Made by a program: the position numbers and the translations under genes. 64,000 nt of DNA from Flavobacterium davisii. GTDB taxonomy: Bacteria; Bacteroidota; Bacteroidia; Flavobacteriales; Flavobacteriaceae. Position 1 is the first letter of the stretch. Each line of letters starts with the position of its first letter. Under the pieces are notes generated by a model. It ran no database searches. It saw only the letters and a program-made list of their open reading frames with translations, and was not told the origin of the DNA. The stretch covers positions 2,728,001 through 2,792,000 of the forward strand of contig NZ_CP067378.1 of NCBI RefSeq assembly GCF_019565505.1, read 5' to 3'. Below are positions 51,687-62,444 of the stretch, piece after piece.

Positions 51687-51966
51687 TATTATCTGATTGT
51701 ATGTTGAGGTAAATATACGGAGTTATTTTTATTTTTTAATCCGTAAGGAATGTAAAGAGATTGTAATGAAGTAAGGGGTGAGAGTGCATCATTTGGGTAT
51801 TTGAAAAGACTGTGTTGTGAAGAAGAAGGTTTTCCAAAAGTTATTGATTTTGTTTTGCTTCAATTTAATCGCTTTGCACTAGTTAATCAAGGACACATAG
51901 AGGAAATAAAATCAATATTTAATTGGTGCTTTTTGAATACCTTCTTCTGGTTTGTTTTTTTGAAGA

Positions 51967-52658
51967 TTATAACTTCTTTCTTAAATCCTCTTCTTTTATA
52001 AATCCTAAATTTTTCCAAACTTCTTTACCATTATTATAATAGATCAAAGTTGGTAATCCTTCAATTAGTAAATCTTGCGCTAATTGTTGGTTTTTATCGG
52101 CATCTATTTTTATAATTTTAATATTATCTTTCATTTCTTCCTTCATCTTTTCAAGATAAGGGGCCATTTTTTTACAAGGACCGCACCATTCAGCATAAAA
52201 ATCAATTAATACTTTTTTATCGGATTGTATTAATTTTTGAAATTCAATAAGAGTCATACTTGAAGATGTAGTAGGTTTAGATAATCCTTCCGCATTCCAT
52301 TTCATAATTCCCCCGTCATATTATGAATTTCTTTAAAACCCATACGGCTCATTTTAGTCATTGCTTTTCCGCTTCTTCCTCCACTTAAACAGTACAAATA
52401 AACGGGTTTGTTTTTGTCTAATTTAGATAATTGAGTTTCGAAATCAGTAGCATTATAATCAATATTTACGGCTTTGTCTAGGTGTTGAGAATTGTATTCT
52501 TGTGGGGTTCTTACGTCTAGGATGTACACATCTGCATTTGCTGTTTTTTCAGCAAATACTTTAGGTTCTAAATTGTCTGTTATAGAATTATTTTGGCCTT
52601 TACAGCTTGTAAAAGCAATTATAGTAGCACAAAGAGTGCTGAATAGTAAGTTTTTCAT
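51967..52658 (-). CDS. Rhodanese-thioredoxin fusion lipoprotein, frameshifted
   Basis: About 230 residues if the two overlapping frames are joined. Lipoprotein signal MKNLLFSTLCATIIAFTSCK, a rhodanese domain (VYILDVRTPQEYNSQHL; active-site Cys in YLYCLSGGRSGKAM) and a thioredoxin domain with WCGPCKK (DFYAEWCGPCKKMAPYLEKM). The frame breaks at C5 at 52309-52313; one more base gives IHNMTGGIMKWNAEGL, which is both the natural rhodanese ending and the start of the linker, so this is one gene and not two. As a periplasmic lipoprotein it may handle persulfide or disulfide chemistry; no partner is shown. Confidence 0.82.
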
Positions 52659-52688
52659 TTTTTAAAATTTTAAGCTAAGTTATAAAAA

Positions 52689-53767
52689 TTATATGTTAAA
52701 AATTTTATAAAGCTGATGGGTTTGTTTTACAATATTTTCCGTTCGTTCAGGATGGGTGTCTGAAATAAAAAGCTGTCCGAATTCTTCCTTATTAACCATT
52801 GAAATGATTTGGCTAACACGATCCTCGTCTAATTTGTCAAAAATATCATCAAATAAGAGAATAGGTTTTTCGCCACTTTGTTTTTTTACAAATTCAAATT
52901 GAGCTAATTTTAAAGCAATTAAATAAGATTTTTGTTGCCCTTGGGAACCAAATTTTTTAATAGGATGGTCTTCTATTAAAAAAGCTAAGTCGTCTTTGTG
53001 TATGCCAACACTAGTGTATTGTAATGTTCTATCTTTTTGTATATTATCTAGTAATAATTGGGCTAAAGGAGTATGTTTTAGCTGACTTTCGTACATTAAA
53101 TAAACACGTTCAGCGGAATTAGAAATAAGTTTGTAATAGTGATTGAAAATAGGAATAAATTCAGTTAAGAATTGTTCCCTTTTTTAAAAATTTCGGTGCC
53201 TAAATTAGCAAGTTGGTCATTGTAAATTTCTAAGGTGTCTTGTTCGAAAATGCGATTTAGAGCAAAATATTTTAGTAAAGCGTTACGCTGAGTCAATACT
53301 TTTTGATATTGAATCAGTTGGTGTAAATAACGGCTGTCTAATTGCGAAATAACACTGTCTATGAATTTTCTCCTAACTTCGCTTCCTTCTCGAATTAAAT
53401 CGGCATCGGTTGGTGAAATGATAACCATTGGAATTAAACCTAAATGGTCGGAAAATTTTTCATACAGTTTTCCGTTGCGTTTTAATATTTTCTTTTGTCC
53501 TTTTTTTAAGCTACAAACGATGTTTTCAGGACGATCTTGTTTCATAAATTCACCATCTATTACAAAAAAGTCACGTCCATGTCTGATGTTCTGTACAGCT
53601 AGAGTGTTAAAATAGCTTTTTCCGAAAGCTAAATGATAAATAGCGTCTAAAATATTGGTTTTGCCAATACCGTTTTTACCTACAAAACAATTGATTTTGT
53701 GTTCAAAGTCGAAATTTGCTTCTTCAAAATTTTTAAAGTTAAACAAAGAAATTTTTTTTAGATGCAT
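52689..53767 (-). CDS. recF: DNA replication and repair protein RecF, frameshifted
   Basis: About 359 residues. SMC-like ATPase that loads RecA at single-strand gaps with RecOR. Walker A is GKNGIGKT (residues 30-37); [20 protein letters not shown] and [13 protein letters not shown] are RecF blocks; the signature motif and Walker B lie in [17 protein letters not shown] and [17 protein letters not shown]. The frame breaks in A6 near 53177; a seventh A gives [20 protein letters not shown]. It is divergent from the TPR gene across 131 bp. Confidence 0.92.
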
Positions 53768-53846
53768 AAATCGTACAGATTCTAATTTTTAGGAAATGAT
53801 TGTTAAAAAACGTTCGCAAATTATTAAAAATAAAGTGAAAACTTAT

Positions 53847-53875
53847 TTTGTTTTTCAATAAAAATTTTATTTTTG
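53847..53875 (+). promoter_or_regulatory. Promoter of the TPR gene
   Basis: TTTG (53847-53850), 17 bp, TATTTTTG (53868-53875), then 23 bp to the ATG. Confidence 0.7.
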
Positions 53876-53898
53876 CACCTCACTAATTTAAAATTATA

Positions 53899-54705
53899 AT
53901 GGCAACTTATAATAAAAGAGGATACAAAGCTCCAAAACCACAAGTTGAGAATACCGAAGAGGGTACGCTTGAAAACGTAGCTGATTTAGAACAAACTGTT
54001 ACGGTTGAAGAAAGTGATAGTACTACTGCTAGCGTTTTTAACACTTTAGATGAAACAGCAAGTAAAACGGAAGAGTTTGTTGCAAAAAATCAAAATATAA
54101 TTTTATCTGTTTTAGGCGGAGTAGCTTTAGTTGTAGTGGGGTATTTGATGTATAGCAAATTTGTATCAGCTCCAGCGGAAAATGAAGCCGCTAGTGATAT
54201 GTATCAAGCTCAGAAATATTTTCAACAAGCTGTTGATGCAACACAAGCTAATGATTCTTTGTTTAAGTTAGCTCTAAATGGAGGTGAGGGTAAACAAGGT
54301 TTTATAGATATTGCTAAAAATCATAGCGGTACAGATGCAGGTAATTTAGCGAATTATTATGCTGGTATGGCTTATTTGCATACTAAGCAGTTTGATAAAG
54401 CAGTAGAGTATTTAAGTGATTATAAATCAGATGATGCTTATACGAAGGCTTTAGCTTTAGGAGCTATTGGTGATGCAAAAGCAGAATTAAATAAAACAGA
54501 TGAAGCTTTAGAATACTATGTAAAAGCGGCTGAAAGCAATGAAAACGAATTAACAACACCTCGTTTCTTGTTAAAGGCAGGACAATTGGCTTTTGCTAAA
54601 GGAGATAAAGCAACCGCATTGAAATATTTTACTCAAATTAAAGAAAAATATGAAGACACTCCAGAAGCTCAAAATATTGATGCTTTAATAGGAATGGCTC
54701 AATAA
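53899..54705 (+). CDS. Membrane-anchored tetratricopeptide repeat protein
   Basis: 268 residues. An acidic cytoplasmic N-terminus of about 65 residues (VENTEEGTLENVADLEQ), one membrane segment at about 69-90 (IILSVLGGVALVVVGYLMYS), and several TPR helices: YYAGMAYLHTKQFDKAVEYL, ALALGAIGDAKAELNKTDEA, LKAGQLAFAKGDKATALKYF. The layout resembles YfgM/CcmG-type TPR anchors that assist periplasmic chaperones, but no partner can be named. Start MATYNKRGYKAPK follows a strong promoter. Intact. It precedes ribH by 80 bp on the same strand. Confidence 0.85.
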   Translation: MATYNKRGYKAPKPQVENTEEGTLENVADLEQTVTVEESDSTTASVFNTLDETASKTEEFVAKNQNIILSVLGGVALVVVGYLMYSKFVSAPAENEAASDMYQAQKYFQQAVDATQANDSLFKLALNGGEGKQGFIDIAKNHSGTDAGNLANYYAGMAYLHTKQFDKAVEYLSDYKSDDAYTKALALGAIGDAKAELNKTDEALEYYVKAAESNENELTTPRFLLKAGQLAFAKGDKATALKYFTQIKEKYEDTPEAQNIDALIGMAQ

Positions 54706-54785
54706 ATAATAGATAGAGTAGAAAATAATTGCAGTGTTAAGCATATATGAATTATAATGCTGTACTGAAACTGTAAACGAAAAAT

Positions 54786-55274
54786 ATGGCTACAGCAAAC
54801 AAAAATTTATCAGAATATAATAAAAATACTATCCCAAATGCGAAAGACTTTCGATTTGGGATAGTCGTTTCTGAATGGAATGATAAAATCACCGAAGGTC
54901 TTTTTAAAGGAGCAGAAGAAGCGTTACTTGATTGTGGTGCTTTGCCCGAAAATATCATTCGTTGGAATGTTCCGGGTAGTTTTGAGCTCATTTACGGAGC
55001 AAGTCAAATGCACAAAAATTTAGATTTAGATGCCGTTATCGTAATTGGTTGCGTTATTAAAGGCGAAACTATGCACTTTGAATTTGTATGTGAAGGGGTT
55101 ACCCAAGGAATTAAAGATATGAATGTTATATACGATGCACCCACTATTTTTTGTGTGTTAACTGATAATACAGAAGAACAGTCTATAGCTAGAAGTGGAG
55201 GAGCACATGGGAATAAAGGAACAGAGGCTGCAATAGCTGCTATTAAAATGGTAGATTTAAAGAATAAGTTTTAG
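54786..55274 (+). CDS. ribH: 6,7-dimethyl-8-ribityllumazine synthase
   Basis: 162 residues; condenses 5-amino-6-ribitylaminouracil with dihydroxybutanone phosphate, the penultimate riboflavin step, as an icosahedral or pentameric capsid. Signature blocks: RFGIVVSEWNDKITEGLFKG, VPGSFELIYGA, VIVIGCVIKGETMHFEFVCE (with the catalytic His), FCVLTDNTEEQSIARSGG and NKGTEAAIAAIKM. Intact, likely co-transcribed with the TPR gene and followed by a terminator. Confidence 0.95.
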   Translation: MATANKNLSEYNKNTIPNAKDFRFGIVVSEWNDKITEGLFKGAEEALLDCGALPENIIRWNVPGSFELIYGASQMHKNLDLDAVIVIGCVIKGETMHFEFVCEGVTQGIKDMNVIYDAPTIFCVLTDNTEEQSIARSGGAHGNKGTEAAIAAIKMVDLKNKF

Positions 55275-55333
55275 AATGAAAATAAAACGCACTTTCTGCA
55301 GGATTTTTTTCTAAGTAATAAAAAATAATCATG

Positions 55334-55374
55334 AAAAGCCATTCTAATTTCGATGTAATAGAATGGCTTTTTTT
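55334..55374 (+). terminator. Terminator of ribH
   Basis: AAAAGCCATTCTA / TAGAATGGCTTTT, perfect 13-bp stem with a T7 tail. Confidence 0.92.
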
Positions 55375-55469
55375 ATGAAAAAATAAAAAGAATGAGAGAT
55401 AAAAACCCATTCCTTTTCTTTAAATTTGTTTTCCAACCCATTTAAGAAATTAATTTAGTAACTCATTTA

Positions 55470-57349
55470 ATGTCAAGTATAATACAATTACTACCCGATC
55501 ATGTGGCTAATCAAATAGCAGCAGGAGAGGTAGTACAAAGGCCTGCTTCGGTAGTGAAGGAATTGGTAGAAAATGCAATTGATGCAGGATCAACCGATAT
55601 TAAACTTATTTGTAAAGATGCAGGTAAAACACTCATACAAGTTATAGATAATGGTAAGGGGATGAGTATAACAGACGCACGCTTATGTTTTGAGCGTCAT
55701 GCTACTTCTAAAATTAGAAAAGCAGAAGACTTATTTGATTTACACACCAAAGGTTTTCGTGGAGAAGCTTTAGCCTCTATAGCTGCAATAGCTCATGTAG
55801 AACTCAAAACCAAACAAGATCAAGAAGAACTAGGAACTCATTTAATTATAGAAGGGAGTAAATTTATTTCACAGGAGCCATCTGTGTTACCTAAGGGGAC
55901 TTCTTTTTCCATCAAAAATTTATTTTTTAATATACCAGCACGTAGAAATTTTTTAAAATCAGATACAGTTGAATTACGTCATATAATAGACGAATTTCAG
56001 CGAGTAGCTTTAGCGCATGAAAATATACATTTTACTTTTTATCACAATGGAAGTGAAGTATTTAATTTGCCACAATCTAATTTACGTCAACGTATTGTAA
56101 ATATATTTGCAGCTAAGACAAATGAAAAGTTAGTACCAGTAACAGAAGAAACAGAAATTGTAAAGTTAAAAGGCTTTATAGGTAAACCCGAGTTTGCTAA
56201 AAAGAGTAGAGGGGAACAGTTTTTCTTTGTAAATGATCGTTTTATAAAAAGTGGATACTTGCATCATGCTATTATGGCAGCCTATGAAGGCTTATTAAAA
56301 GAAGGAATGCAACCTAGTTACTTTCTTTATTTAGATGTGCCTCCTCATACAATCGATATTAATATTCATCCAACTAAAACAGAAATAAAATTTGATGATG
56401 AGCAAGCCCTATATGCTATTATTCGTTCAGCTGTAAAACATAGTTTAGGACAATTTAATGTAGCTCCTATTTTAGATTTTGAACGAGATGCTAACCTAGA
56501 TACACCTTATAGTTATGTAGGAAAAGAGGCTGAAATGCCTACTATACAAGTAAGTGCAACTTTTAATCCTTTTGCAGAAGAAGAACCTATTGTAAAAAAA
56601 ATATCCAATAACAGTTCAGGAGGAATTTCAAATAATAATAGCTTTAATTATCACCCTAAAAAGAAAGTCAGAGTTGGGAAAGTTTATATGTGGGATTAAA
56701 AGACGCATTTGAACCAGAAGAAATACATATTGAATCAGAATCTGTTACAGAATCCTTATTTAATGATACTGAAATTGAAAAAGCAAAATCGATAACCTAT
56801 CAACTACAGAAAAAATATATAATAAGTCCTATAAAATCGGGGATGTTAATAATAGATCAACAAAGAGCACATCAACGTATTTTATACGAACAATTGTTGA
56901 AAAATATAACCGTTCAACAAGCAAATAGTCAGCAACTGTTATTTCCTTTGAATTTATATTTTTCAGGAACTGAAATGGTTTTGTTTCTAGAATTAAAAGC
57001 ATCATTAGAAAATGCTGGATTTGTATTTGAATCAGCTGTCTCAGGTACGGTCATTATATCTGGTATTCCTGTTACTATGACAGAAAGCGAAGTAGCAAGA
57101 GTTTTAGAACAATTAATAGCAGATTTGCAACAAGAAATACCCGATAGTAGTTTTAGTCAAATGGATAGTATGGCCAAATCTATGGCGCGAAGTTTGGCTG
57201 TTAAAACAGGTACCATTTTAACAGAATTTGAACAAGAAAATATAGTTAATAATCTTTTTGCTTGTAAAGAACAATCAGTTTCACCATTTAATCGTCCTAC
57301 ATTTATTACTTTAAGTGTAGAGGATATAGATAAAAAATTTAATATATGA
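55470..57349 (+). CDS. mutL: DNA mismatch repair protein MutL, frameshifted
   Basis: About 626 residues. N-terminal GHKL ATPase: [48 protein letters not shown], and the C-terminal part of that domain with [16 protein letters not shown] and HPTKTEIKF. The C-terminal dimerisation domain has [15 protein letters not shown] where active endonuclease homologues have the DQHAxxE pattern, so His and the first Glu are not conserved. A break near 56668 (A run in AAAGAAAGTC) is repaired by one base to [20 protein letters not shown]. The stop overlaps the next gene by 4 bp (ATGATG), suggesting coupled translation with the rhomboid genes. Confidence 0.92.
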
Positions 57350-58085
57350 TGCAAATTACTCCCACAGTTAAGCAACTTTTAATTATTAATGTTATTTGTT
57401 TCATTGGGGCTCAGCTAGTGAAGCAATCTAATGATGTGTTAGCTTTGTATTATTTTGAAAATACAAATTTTAGACTATGGCAATTATTAACCTATATGTT
57501 CATGCATGGTAGCTTTACGCATATTTTATTTAATATGTTTGCTTTGTATTCTTTTGGAACCGCATTAGAACATTTTTGGGGAGCTAAGAAATTTTTGTTT
57601 TTTTATATTTCATGTGGTATAGGTGCTGGATTCATACATTCAGGAGTAAATTATATTCATTTTCAAGAAGGATTGAATTTATTAGTCGAAAACGGTGAAA
57701 AGAAAATCGAAATATTTAAAATTCTTAAAGAAGGTAAATATAATATAGCTTGGGAACAAATTTTATCACCACAAGGGTTTACTTCTTTTTATCAGCCTAT
57801 GTTTCACGAGCAGTAGGGGCTTCAGGTGCTATTTATGGGCTTTTAACAGCGTTTGCATTCATGTTTCCTAATGCTGAGTTAATGATGATGTTTATTCCAG
57901 TTCCAATAAAAGCCAAGTACTTTGTTCCAATACTAGTTGGCATGGATTTATTTTCAGGTGTAACAGGGGCTTCTATTTTTGGAGGAAATATTGCGCATTT
58001 TGCACATGTAGGAGGAGCTTTGATAGGTTTTATAATGATGTGGTATTGGAAAAAGAACTCATTCAACGATAATCGTTGGAATTAA
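57346..58085 (+). CDS. Rhomboid-family intramembrane serine protease, frameshifted
   Basis: About 246 residues with six membrane segments. The rhomboid signature is present: HGSFTHILFNMFALYSFG in the second helix, the catalytic Ser in VGASGAIYGLLTAF, and the catalytic His in NIAHFAHVGGALIGF. A 40-residue hydrophilic insert (LNLLVENGEKKIEIFKI) lies between helices 3 and 4, common in flavobacterial members. The frame breaks in T5 near 57785; a sixth T gives GFTSFLSAYVSRAVGASG. Substrate unknown. Confidence 0.87.
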
Positions 58086-58126
58086 TAAAAGAATCATAAC
58101 AACAAACGCAAACTAAATTATACAAT

Positions 58127-59008
58127 ATGAATATTTTATATGACCTAAAACAGCAATATAAAGTAGGTGATTTAACTATAAAATTAATTTTTTGGAATGT
58201 CATATTGTTTGTTTTTTCAACTCTTATTATTACTCTATTGAAAATAACAGGAAAAGAGTTGAACTTTTATGAATGGATTGCGTTATCTAGTAATTTACAG
58301 AATTTTTTTTACAAACCTTGGACTTTAGTTAGTTACTGTTTTTTTCACAGTAATTTAGTTCATTTAATTTTCAATATGCTGATGCTGCATTTTGCAGGGC
58401 GAATTTTTACGACCTATTTTACACAAAAACAACTTTTGTCAGTATATGTTTTAGGAGGATTATTTGCAGGCTTAATTTATATTTTAATCTATCTGTTATT
58501 CCCTTTTCTATCTAATCAGGCGGTTTTATTAGTTGGTGCCTCAGCTTCTATTATGGCTATAGTATTTGCTACTGCTACTTATCAACCTTATATGAACCTT
58601 CGATTAGCTTTATTTGGCAATGTTTATGTTTGGCAAATTGCATTAGTTTTTCTAGTTGTAGATTTAATACAATTACCTTTAGAAAATACAGGAGGGCATA
58701 TTTCGCATTTAGGAGGTGCTTTTTTTGGTTTTTTTTATGTAAAATTATTACAAAAAGGAATTGATCTAGGTAGAGTAATAAATGAATTTTTAGCTAGAAT
58801 AGATGCTGTTTTTACTAAAAAGAAAGCAACACCCTTTAAAACGATTCATAAAAATGTTACATTATCATCAAATGAAGTAAAAAGTAGAGTAATTAGAAAA
58901 GATAAAACGCAGCAACAAATAGATGAAATATTAGATAAAATTAGTCAATCAGGTTATGAAAGCTTGACTAAAGAAGAGAAAGAGTTTCTTTTTAGAGCAG
59001 GTAAATAA
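58127..59008 (+). CDS. Rhomboid-family intramembrane serine protease
   Basis: 293 residues. Six membrane segments; FFHSNLVHLIFNMLMLHFAG, catalytic Ser in LVGASASIMAIVFATATYQP, and His in GGHISHLGGAFFGFFYV. A C-terminal cytoplasmic tail of about 90 residues (KTIHKNVTLSSNEVKSRVIR and IDEILDKISQSGYESLTKEE then KEFLFRAGK) is found in the DUF6576 extension of Bacteroidota rhomboids. Intact. It follows the other rhomboid by 41 bp, forming a tandem pair of different paralogues. Confidence 0.9.
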   Translation: MNILYDLKQQYKVGDLTIKLIFWNVILFVFSTLIITLLKITGKELNFYEWIALSSNLQNFFYKPWTLVSYCFFHSNLVHLIFNMLMLHFAGRIFTTYFTQKQLLSVYVLGGLFAGLIYILIYLLFPFLSNQAVLLVGASASIMAIVFATATYQPYMNLRLALFGNVYVWQIALVFLVVDLIQLPLENTGGHISHLGGAFFGFFYVKLLQKGIDLGRVINEFLARIDAVFTKKKATPFKTIHKNVTLSSNEVKSRVIRKDKTQQQIDEILDKISQSGYESLTKEEKEFLFRAGK

Positions 59009-59065
59009 AGTAAAAAAAATTCGTGAAAATAATGTTTCTTTGTAACAATTTTTAAATAAGATAAA

Positions 59066-60117
59066 ATGAAAAACCTTACGTGGTTTAATAAACTCGTTTT
59101 TGTTGCTAATCTGATGCTTACGCTATTAACATTTTTAGCGTATGCACTGCCTTTTTAGCACCTAAATGGTTTTCGTTTTTGTCTGTCCTCACTTTAGTCT
59201 TACCCTTTTTTTTAATTGTAAATGCTCTATTCTTTTTGTACTGGCTTTTACTATTGAAGAGACAGATGATTTATTCAGGTTTGATTTTATTGTTAGGGAT
59301 TACTTTTGTAAATAAGTTTTATAAATTTTCTTCTAAAGAATTAGTCACCTCAGATAAAGATTTTGTAATAATGAATTACAATGTTCGACTGTTCAATTTA
59401 TTTAAATGGATACCAAGAGAAGATGTAGCGGATCAAATTTTGGAATTTATAAACGAAAACAATCCAGATCTACTTTGTATTCAAGAGTATTCCACTTCTG
59501 CATCTGCTAAGGTAGATTTTAAATTATATCCATATCGTGCTATTTTTACTAAAGGAAATTTAATCAAAACAGGGAATGCTATATTCTCAAAATTTCCTAT
59601 AGTAAATGAAGGAGAAGTAGGATTTCCAGAATCTAATAATATTGCTATTTTTGCTGATATTAAAATAGGGAAAGATATTATAAGAGTTTATAATTTACAT
59701 TTAGAATCCATAAAAATATCACCTGATGTAAATGAAATATCAGAAAAAACAGAAGGTTTTAGCCAAGCTAAATCTGAAATGATTTTCAAACGTATAGGAA
59801 AAGCTTTTAAAAAACAACAACAACAAGCAGAAATATTTGTAGATCATAAGAAAGATTGTTCTTATCCCTTAGTAGTTTGTGGAGACATGAATAATAGTGC
59901 TTTTTCGTATGTATATAGAACTGTTAAAGGGAGTATGCAAGATACTTTTGAGGAAGCTGGAAAAGGATTCGGACAGACTTATAACTTTAAGTATTATCCT
60001 GCCCGAATTGACTATATCTTTGCAGATCCTAAGATGAATGTTAAAAGTTTTAAAAACTTTCCTAATTTTGTTAATTCAGATCATTTACCCATTTTAACTA
60101 GGCTTTCTTTATATTAA
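59066..60117 (+). CDS. Endonuclease/exonuclease/phosphatase family protein, membrane-anchored, frameshifted
   Basis: About 350 residues. Two N-terminal hydrophobic hairpins (LVFVANLMLTLLTFLAYALP; VLTLVLPFFLIVNALFFLYW) precede an EEP domain: IMNYNVRLFNLF, DLLCIQEYS (catalytic Glu), NLHLESIKIS, VCGDMNNSAFSYVYR (catalytic Asp/Asn) and RIDYIFADPKM then SDHLPILTRL (Asp-His). The frame breaks in T5 near 59152; a sixth T gives LPFLAPKWFSFLSVLTLV. Members of this group act as nucleases, sphingomyelinases or phosphatases; the substrate here is unknown. It lies in the same run as mutL and the rhomboids. Confidence 0.85.
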
Positions 60118-60729
60118 TTATAAGGTTTGATTTAATAAATATTCTTTCGCATAACGTCCTTCGTTAAAGAGTAAATCTAAGATACTCAAATTGTTTATAA
60201 AGCCATGTTTTTCCTCAAAAACTTGTGTGTATGGAGTTAGTAAAGCAGTATCTTTTTTTCCGTTAGCTAACGAACGTAAATCATTAAAGTCGGGAGCTTC
60301 TTTAAAGTATTCTTGGGTTTTGTTATATTCAAAATTTATTCCCAAACATTTTGATACGATTTCAATAGTTTGGTAATTCAGATCCATTAAGAAATCCTGT
60401 TTTTTTGTAAATATGGGAGCAATAGCATCTTCATAATATTCAAAAAAAGGAGATGTCCTGTAAGCAGCTTCTAATGATTTAAAATGTTGCTTCTGCCAGT
60501 CAAAAGCAGTTTCCAATCGAATGTCTTTTGTCTTTTGATGTCCTTCTTTAGAATGTTTTACAGGGATGTTTAATAATTGAATCCCATTAGGGCTGTAAAT
60601 GTACATCCTATTTCTATTAGTCTGTTTTTGGAAATTATCATCCATTTCAAAAGTTATCTTTTCTGCTTGAGCAATAGCTACAAAATGACTTATAGAAGGA
60701 AAATAAGTGGGAAGAATTAATAGATTCAT
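60118..60729 (-). CDS. WbqC-family protein
   Basis: 203 residues matching the WbqC-like family: ILPTYFPSISHFVAIAQAEK at the start, NRMYIYSPNGIQLLNIPVKH, TFDWQKQHFKSLEAAYRTSP, then FFEYYEDAIAPIF. WbqC proteins are linked to O-antigen/amino-sugar assembly but have no firm activity. In Flavobacteria this gene regularly follows lepB, as here. It ends directly next to the stop of the EEP gene (convergent). Confidence 0.82.
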   Translation of the reverse strand: MNLLILPTYFPSISHFVAIAQAEKITFEMDDNFQKQTNRNRMYIYSPNGIQLLNIPVKHSKEGHQKTKDIRLETAFDWQKQHFKSLEAAYRTSPFFEYYEDAIAPIFTKKQDFLMDLNYQTIEIVSKCLGINFEYNKTQEYFKEAPDFNDLRSLANGKKDTALLTPYTQVFEEKHGFINNLSILDLLFNEGRYAKEYLLNQTL

Positions 60730-60811
60730 ATTATATTAAAAATTACAGGTTTCAGTTTTCGAGTGTTTTAAACTGAAATCTGAAACCGGAGATAAATTTA
60801 TTGTTTTTAAA

Positions 60812-62375
60812 CTATGCTTTTTTCTTTTTATTTCTATACCAATCAAAACCAAACCAAGGCTACAAGGGCTATTAAGAAATATTTAAAATAAGAAGTTGGT
60901 TGTCCATCTCCTCCTACTGTGCAGAACAATCGTTCCCATCTAATTTTATCAAGGGCTTTACTCCAAGGAATATTAGGGTCTATACTCCACCAAATAAATA
61001 TGGGTTTGCCGACCACATGATCCATAGGAACAAACCCCCAATAACGACTATCTTCTGAGCGATGACGATTGTCTCCCATCATCCAATAGTAATCTTGTTG
61101 AAAAGTATAGTTAGTAGCCTCTTTGCCATTAATATATATTTTGCCTCCTCTTTCTTCTAGCGTATTATCTTCATATACAGTAATAATTCTTTTGTAAAAA
61201 GGAAGTGTTTCTTTATTTAAGGCAATTGTTTTGTTTGCTTCAGGAATATAAATAGGACCTAAATTATCCAAAGACCATTTTTGGTTATGAGGAAAGATAG
61301 ATTTGTCAATTTCTTTAGGGGCAGGAGTTAAGTTTTTAGTGATTGATTTTACAATTGGAATATTCTTAATGCGCGCTATATTTTCATCTGTAACAGCGCT
61401 TAAGAAGTATTCATTTGGCTTATTTGTTGGATAAATACCATCCGTTATTTTTAATTCTTCTATTAATAAACTAGCATAAGGAGCTAAATCACTACCGTCT
61501 GTTGTTATATAGTAAGAATATTGAGGTTTTGCTCTTTCAGGTAAAATTAATTTTTTATTATTAATGTATACATATCCATCTTTTATAGATAGATTGTCTC
61601 CTGGTAAGCCAACACAACGTTTTACATAGTTAGAGCGTTTGTCTTTTGGCTTGTCAATATGTCTTCCTGAACGATCAAAAAATTGATAAACAGTATCGGC
61701 AGGCCAATTAAAACAAACAATATCATTATGTTGTATTTTTTGCAATCCTGGTAAACGGAAAGAAGGAAGTTGGGGTTTGCTTAAATACGACTTTGCTTTT
61801 ACTATCATCATGCTATCATGAACCATTGGCATTGCCACTGCGGTAGAAGGGGTTCTGGCGCCATAATGAAATTTACTTACAAATAAAAAATCGCCTACTA
61901 ATAAGGATTTTTCTAATGAAGAAGTAGGTATGTTAAAAGGTTGTATTACATAAGTGTGTACTAATGTAGCGACTACTATAGCATAAAGTAGCGAAGCTAT
62001 AGTGTCTCCTGCTTTAGTACTAGGAGTTAAGCTTCTGTCTCTTTTGTAGTCAATATTTACAAAGTAATTTATGTAATAGATATAAAAACCGAGTGTTAAA
62101 ACACCTAATAAAGTGTCTTTTTCTTTATTATAACCAAAGCTTCTTAATGTTTCTACCCATATAACAATAAACATAATTAAGTTTATTATGGGGATAAAAA
62201 GTAAAGCAGTCCACCAAGTAGGACGATTAATAATTTTCATCAAAACGATAGCATTATAAACAGGAATAAAGGCTTCCCATGATTTTCTACCTGCTTTTTG
62301 ATAAAGTTTCCAAGTTCCTAAGCCGTGAATGATTTGTACGACCAAGAAAAAAATAAACCACTGTGTTACTGTCAT
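60812..62375 (-). CDS. lepB: Signal peptidase I, frameshifted in the last codons
   Basis: About 520 residues, long as usual in Bacteroidota. Three N-terminal membrane segments precede the catalytic domain. The Ser lies in FNIPTSSLEKSLLVGD (Ser153), the general-base Lys in YVKRCVGLPGD, and the C-terminal box is MGDNRHRSEDSRYWGFVP. The enzyme removes signal peptides at the periplasmic face. The frame breaks at TGGTTTTGATTGG near 60850; one base fewer gives ALVALVWFDWYRNKKKKA and a stop at 60812, adding only the basic tail. A second, intervening domain between the Lys and the C-terminal box is normal for this group. Confidence 0.93.
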
Positions 62376-62444
62376 CTTTAATGTTTGAATTTTGAAAATC
62401 TGTTAAACTTTGTTCGGATTGACTAAAATATATTTATTTATAAT

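Noticed and set aside
51801..52001. 66-codon plus-strand ORF
   Set aside because: Low-complexity, overlaps the end of the rhodanese-thioredoxin gene, and has no recognisable domain or promoter.
52302..52658. Independent rhodanese gene with a translationally coupled thioredoxin gene
   Set aside because: The 4-bp overlap is produced by one missing base in a G run; the rhodanese domain lacks its normal ending unless the frames are joined.
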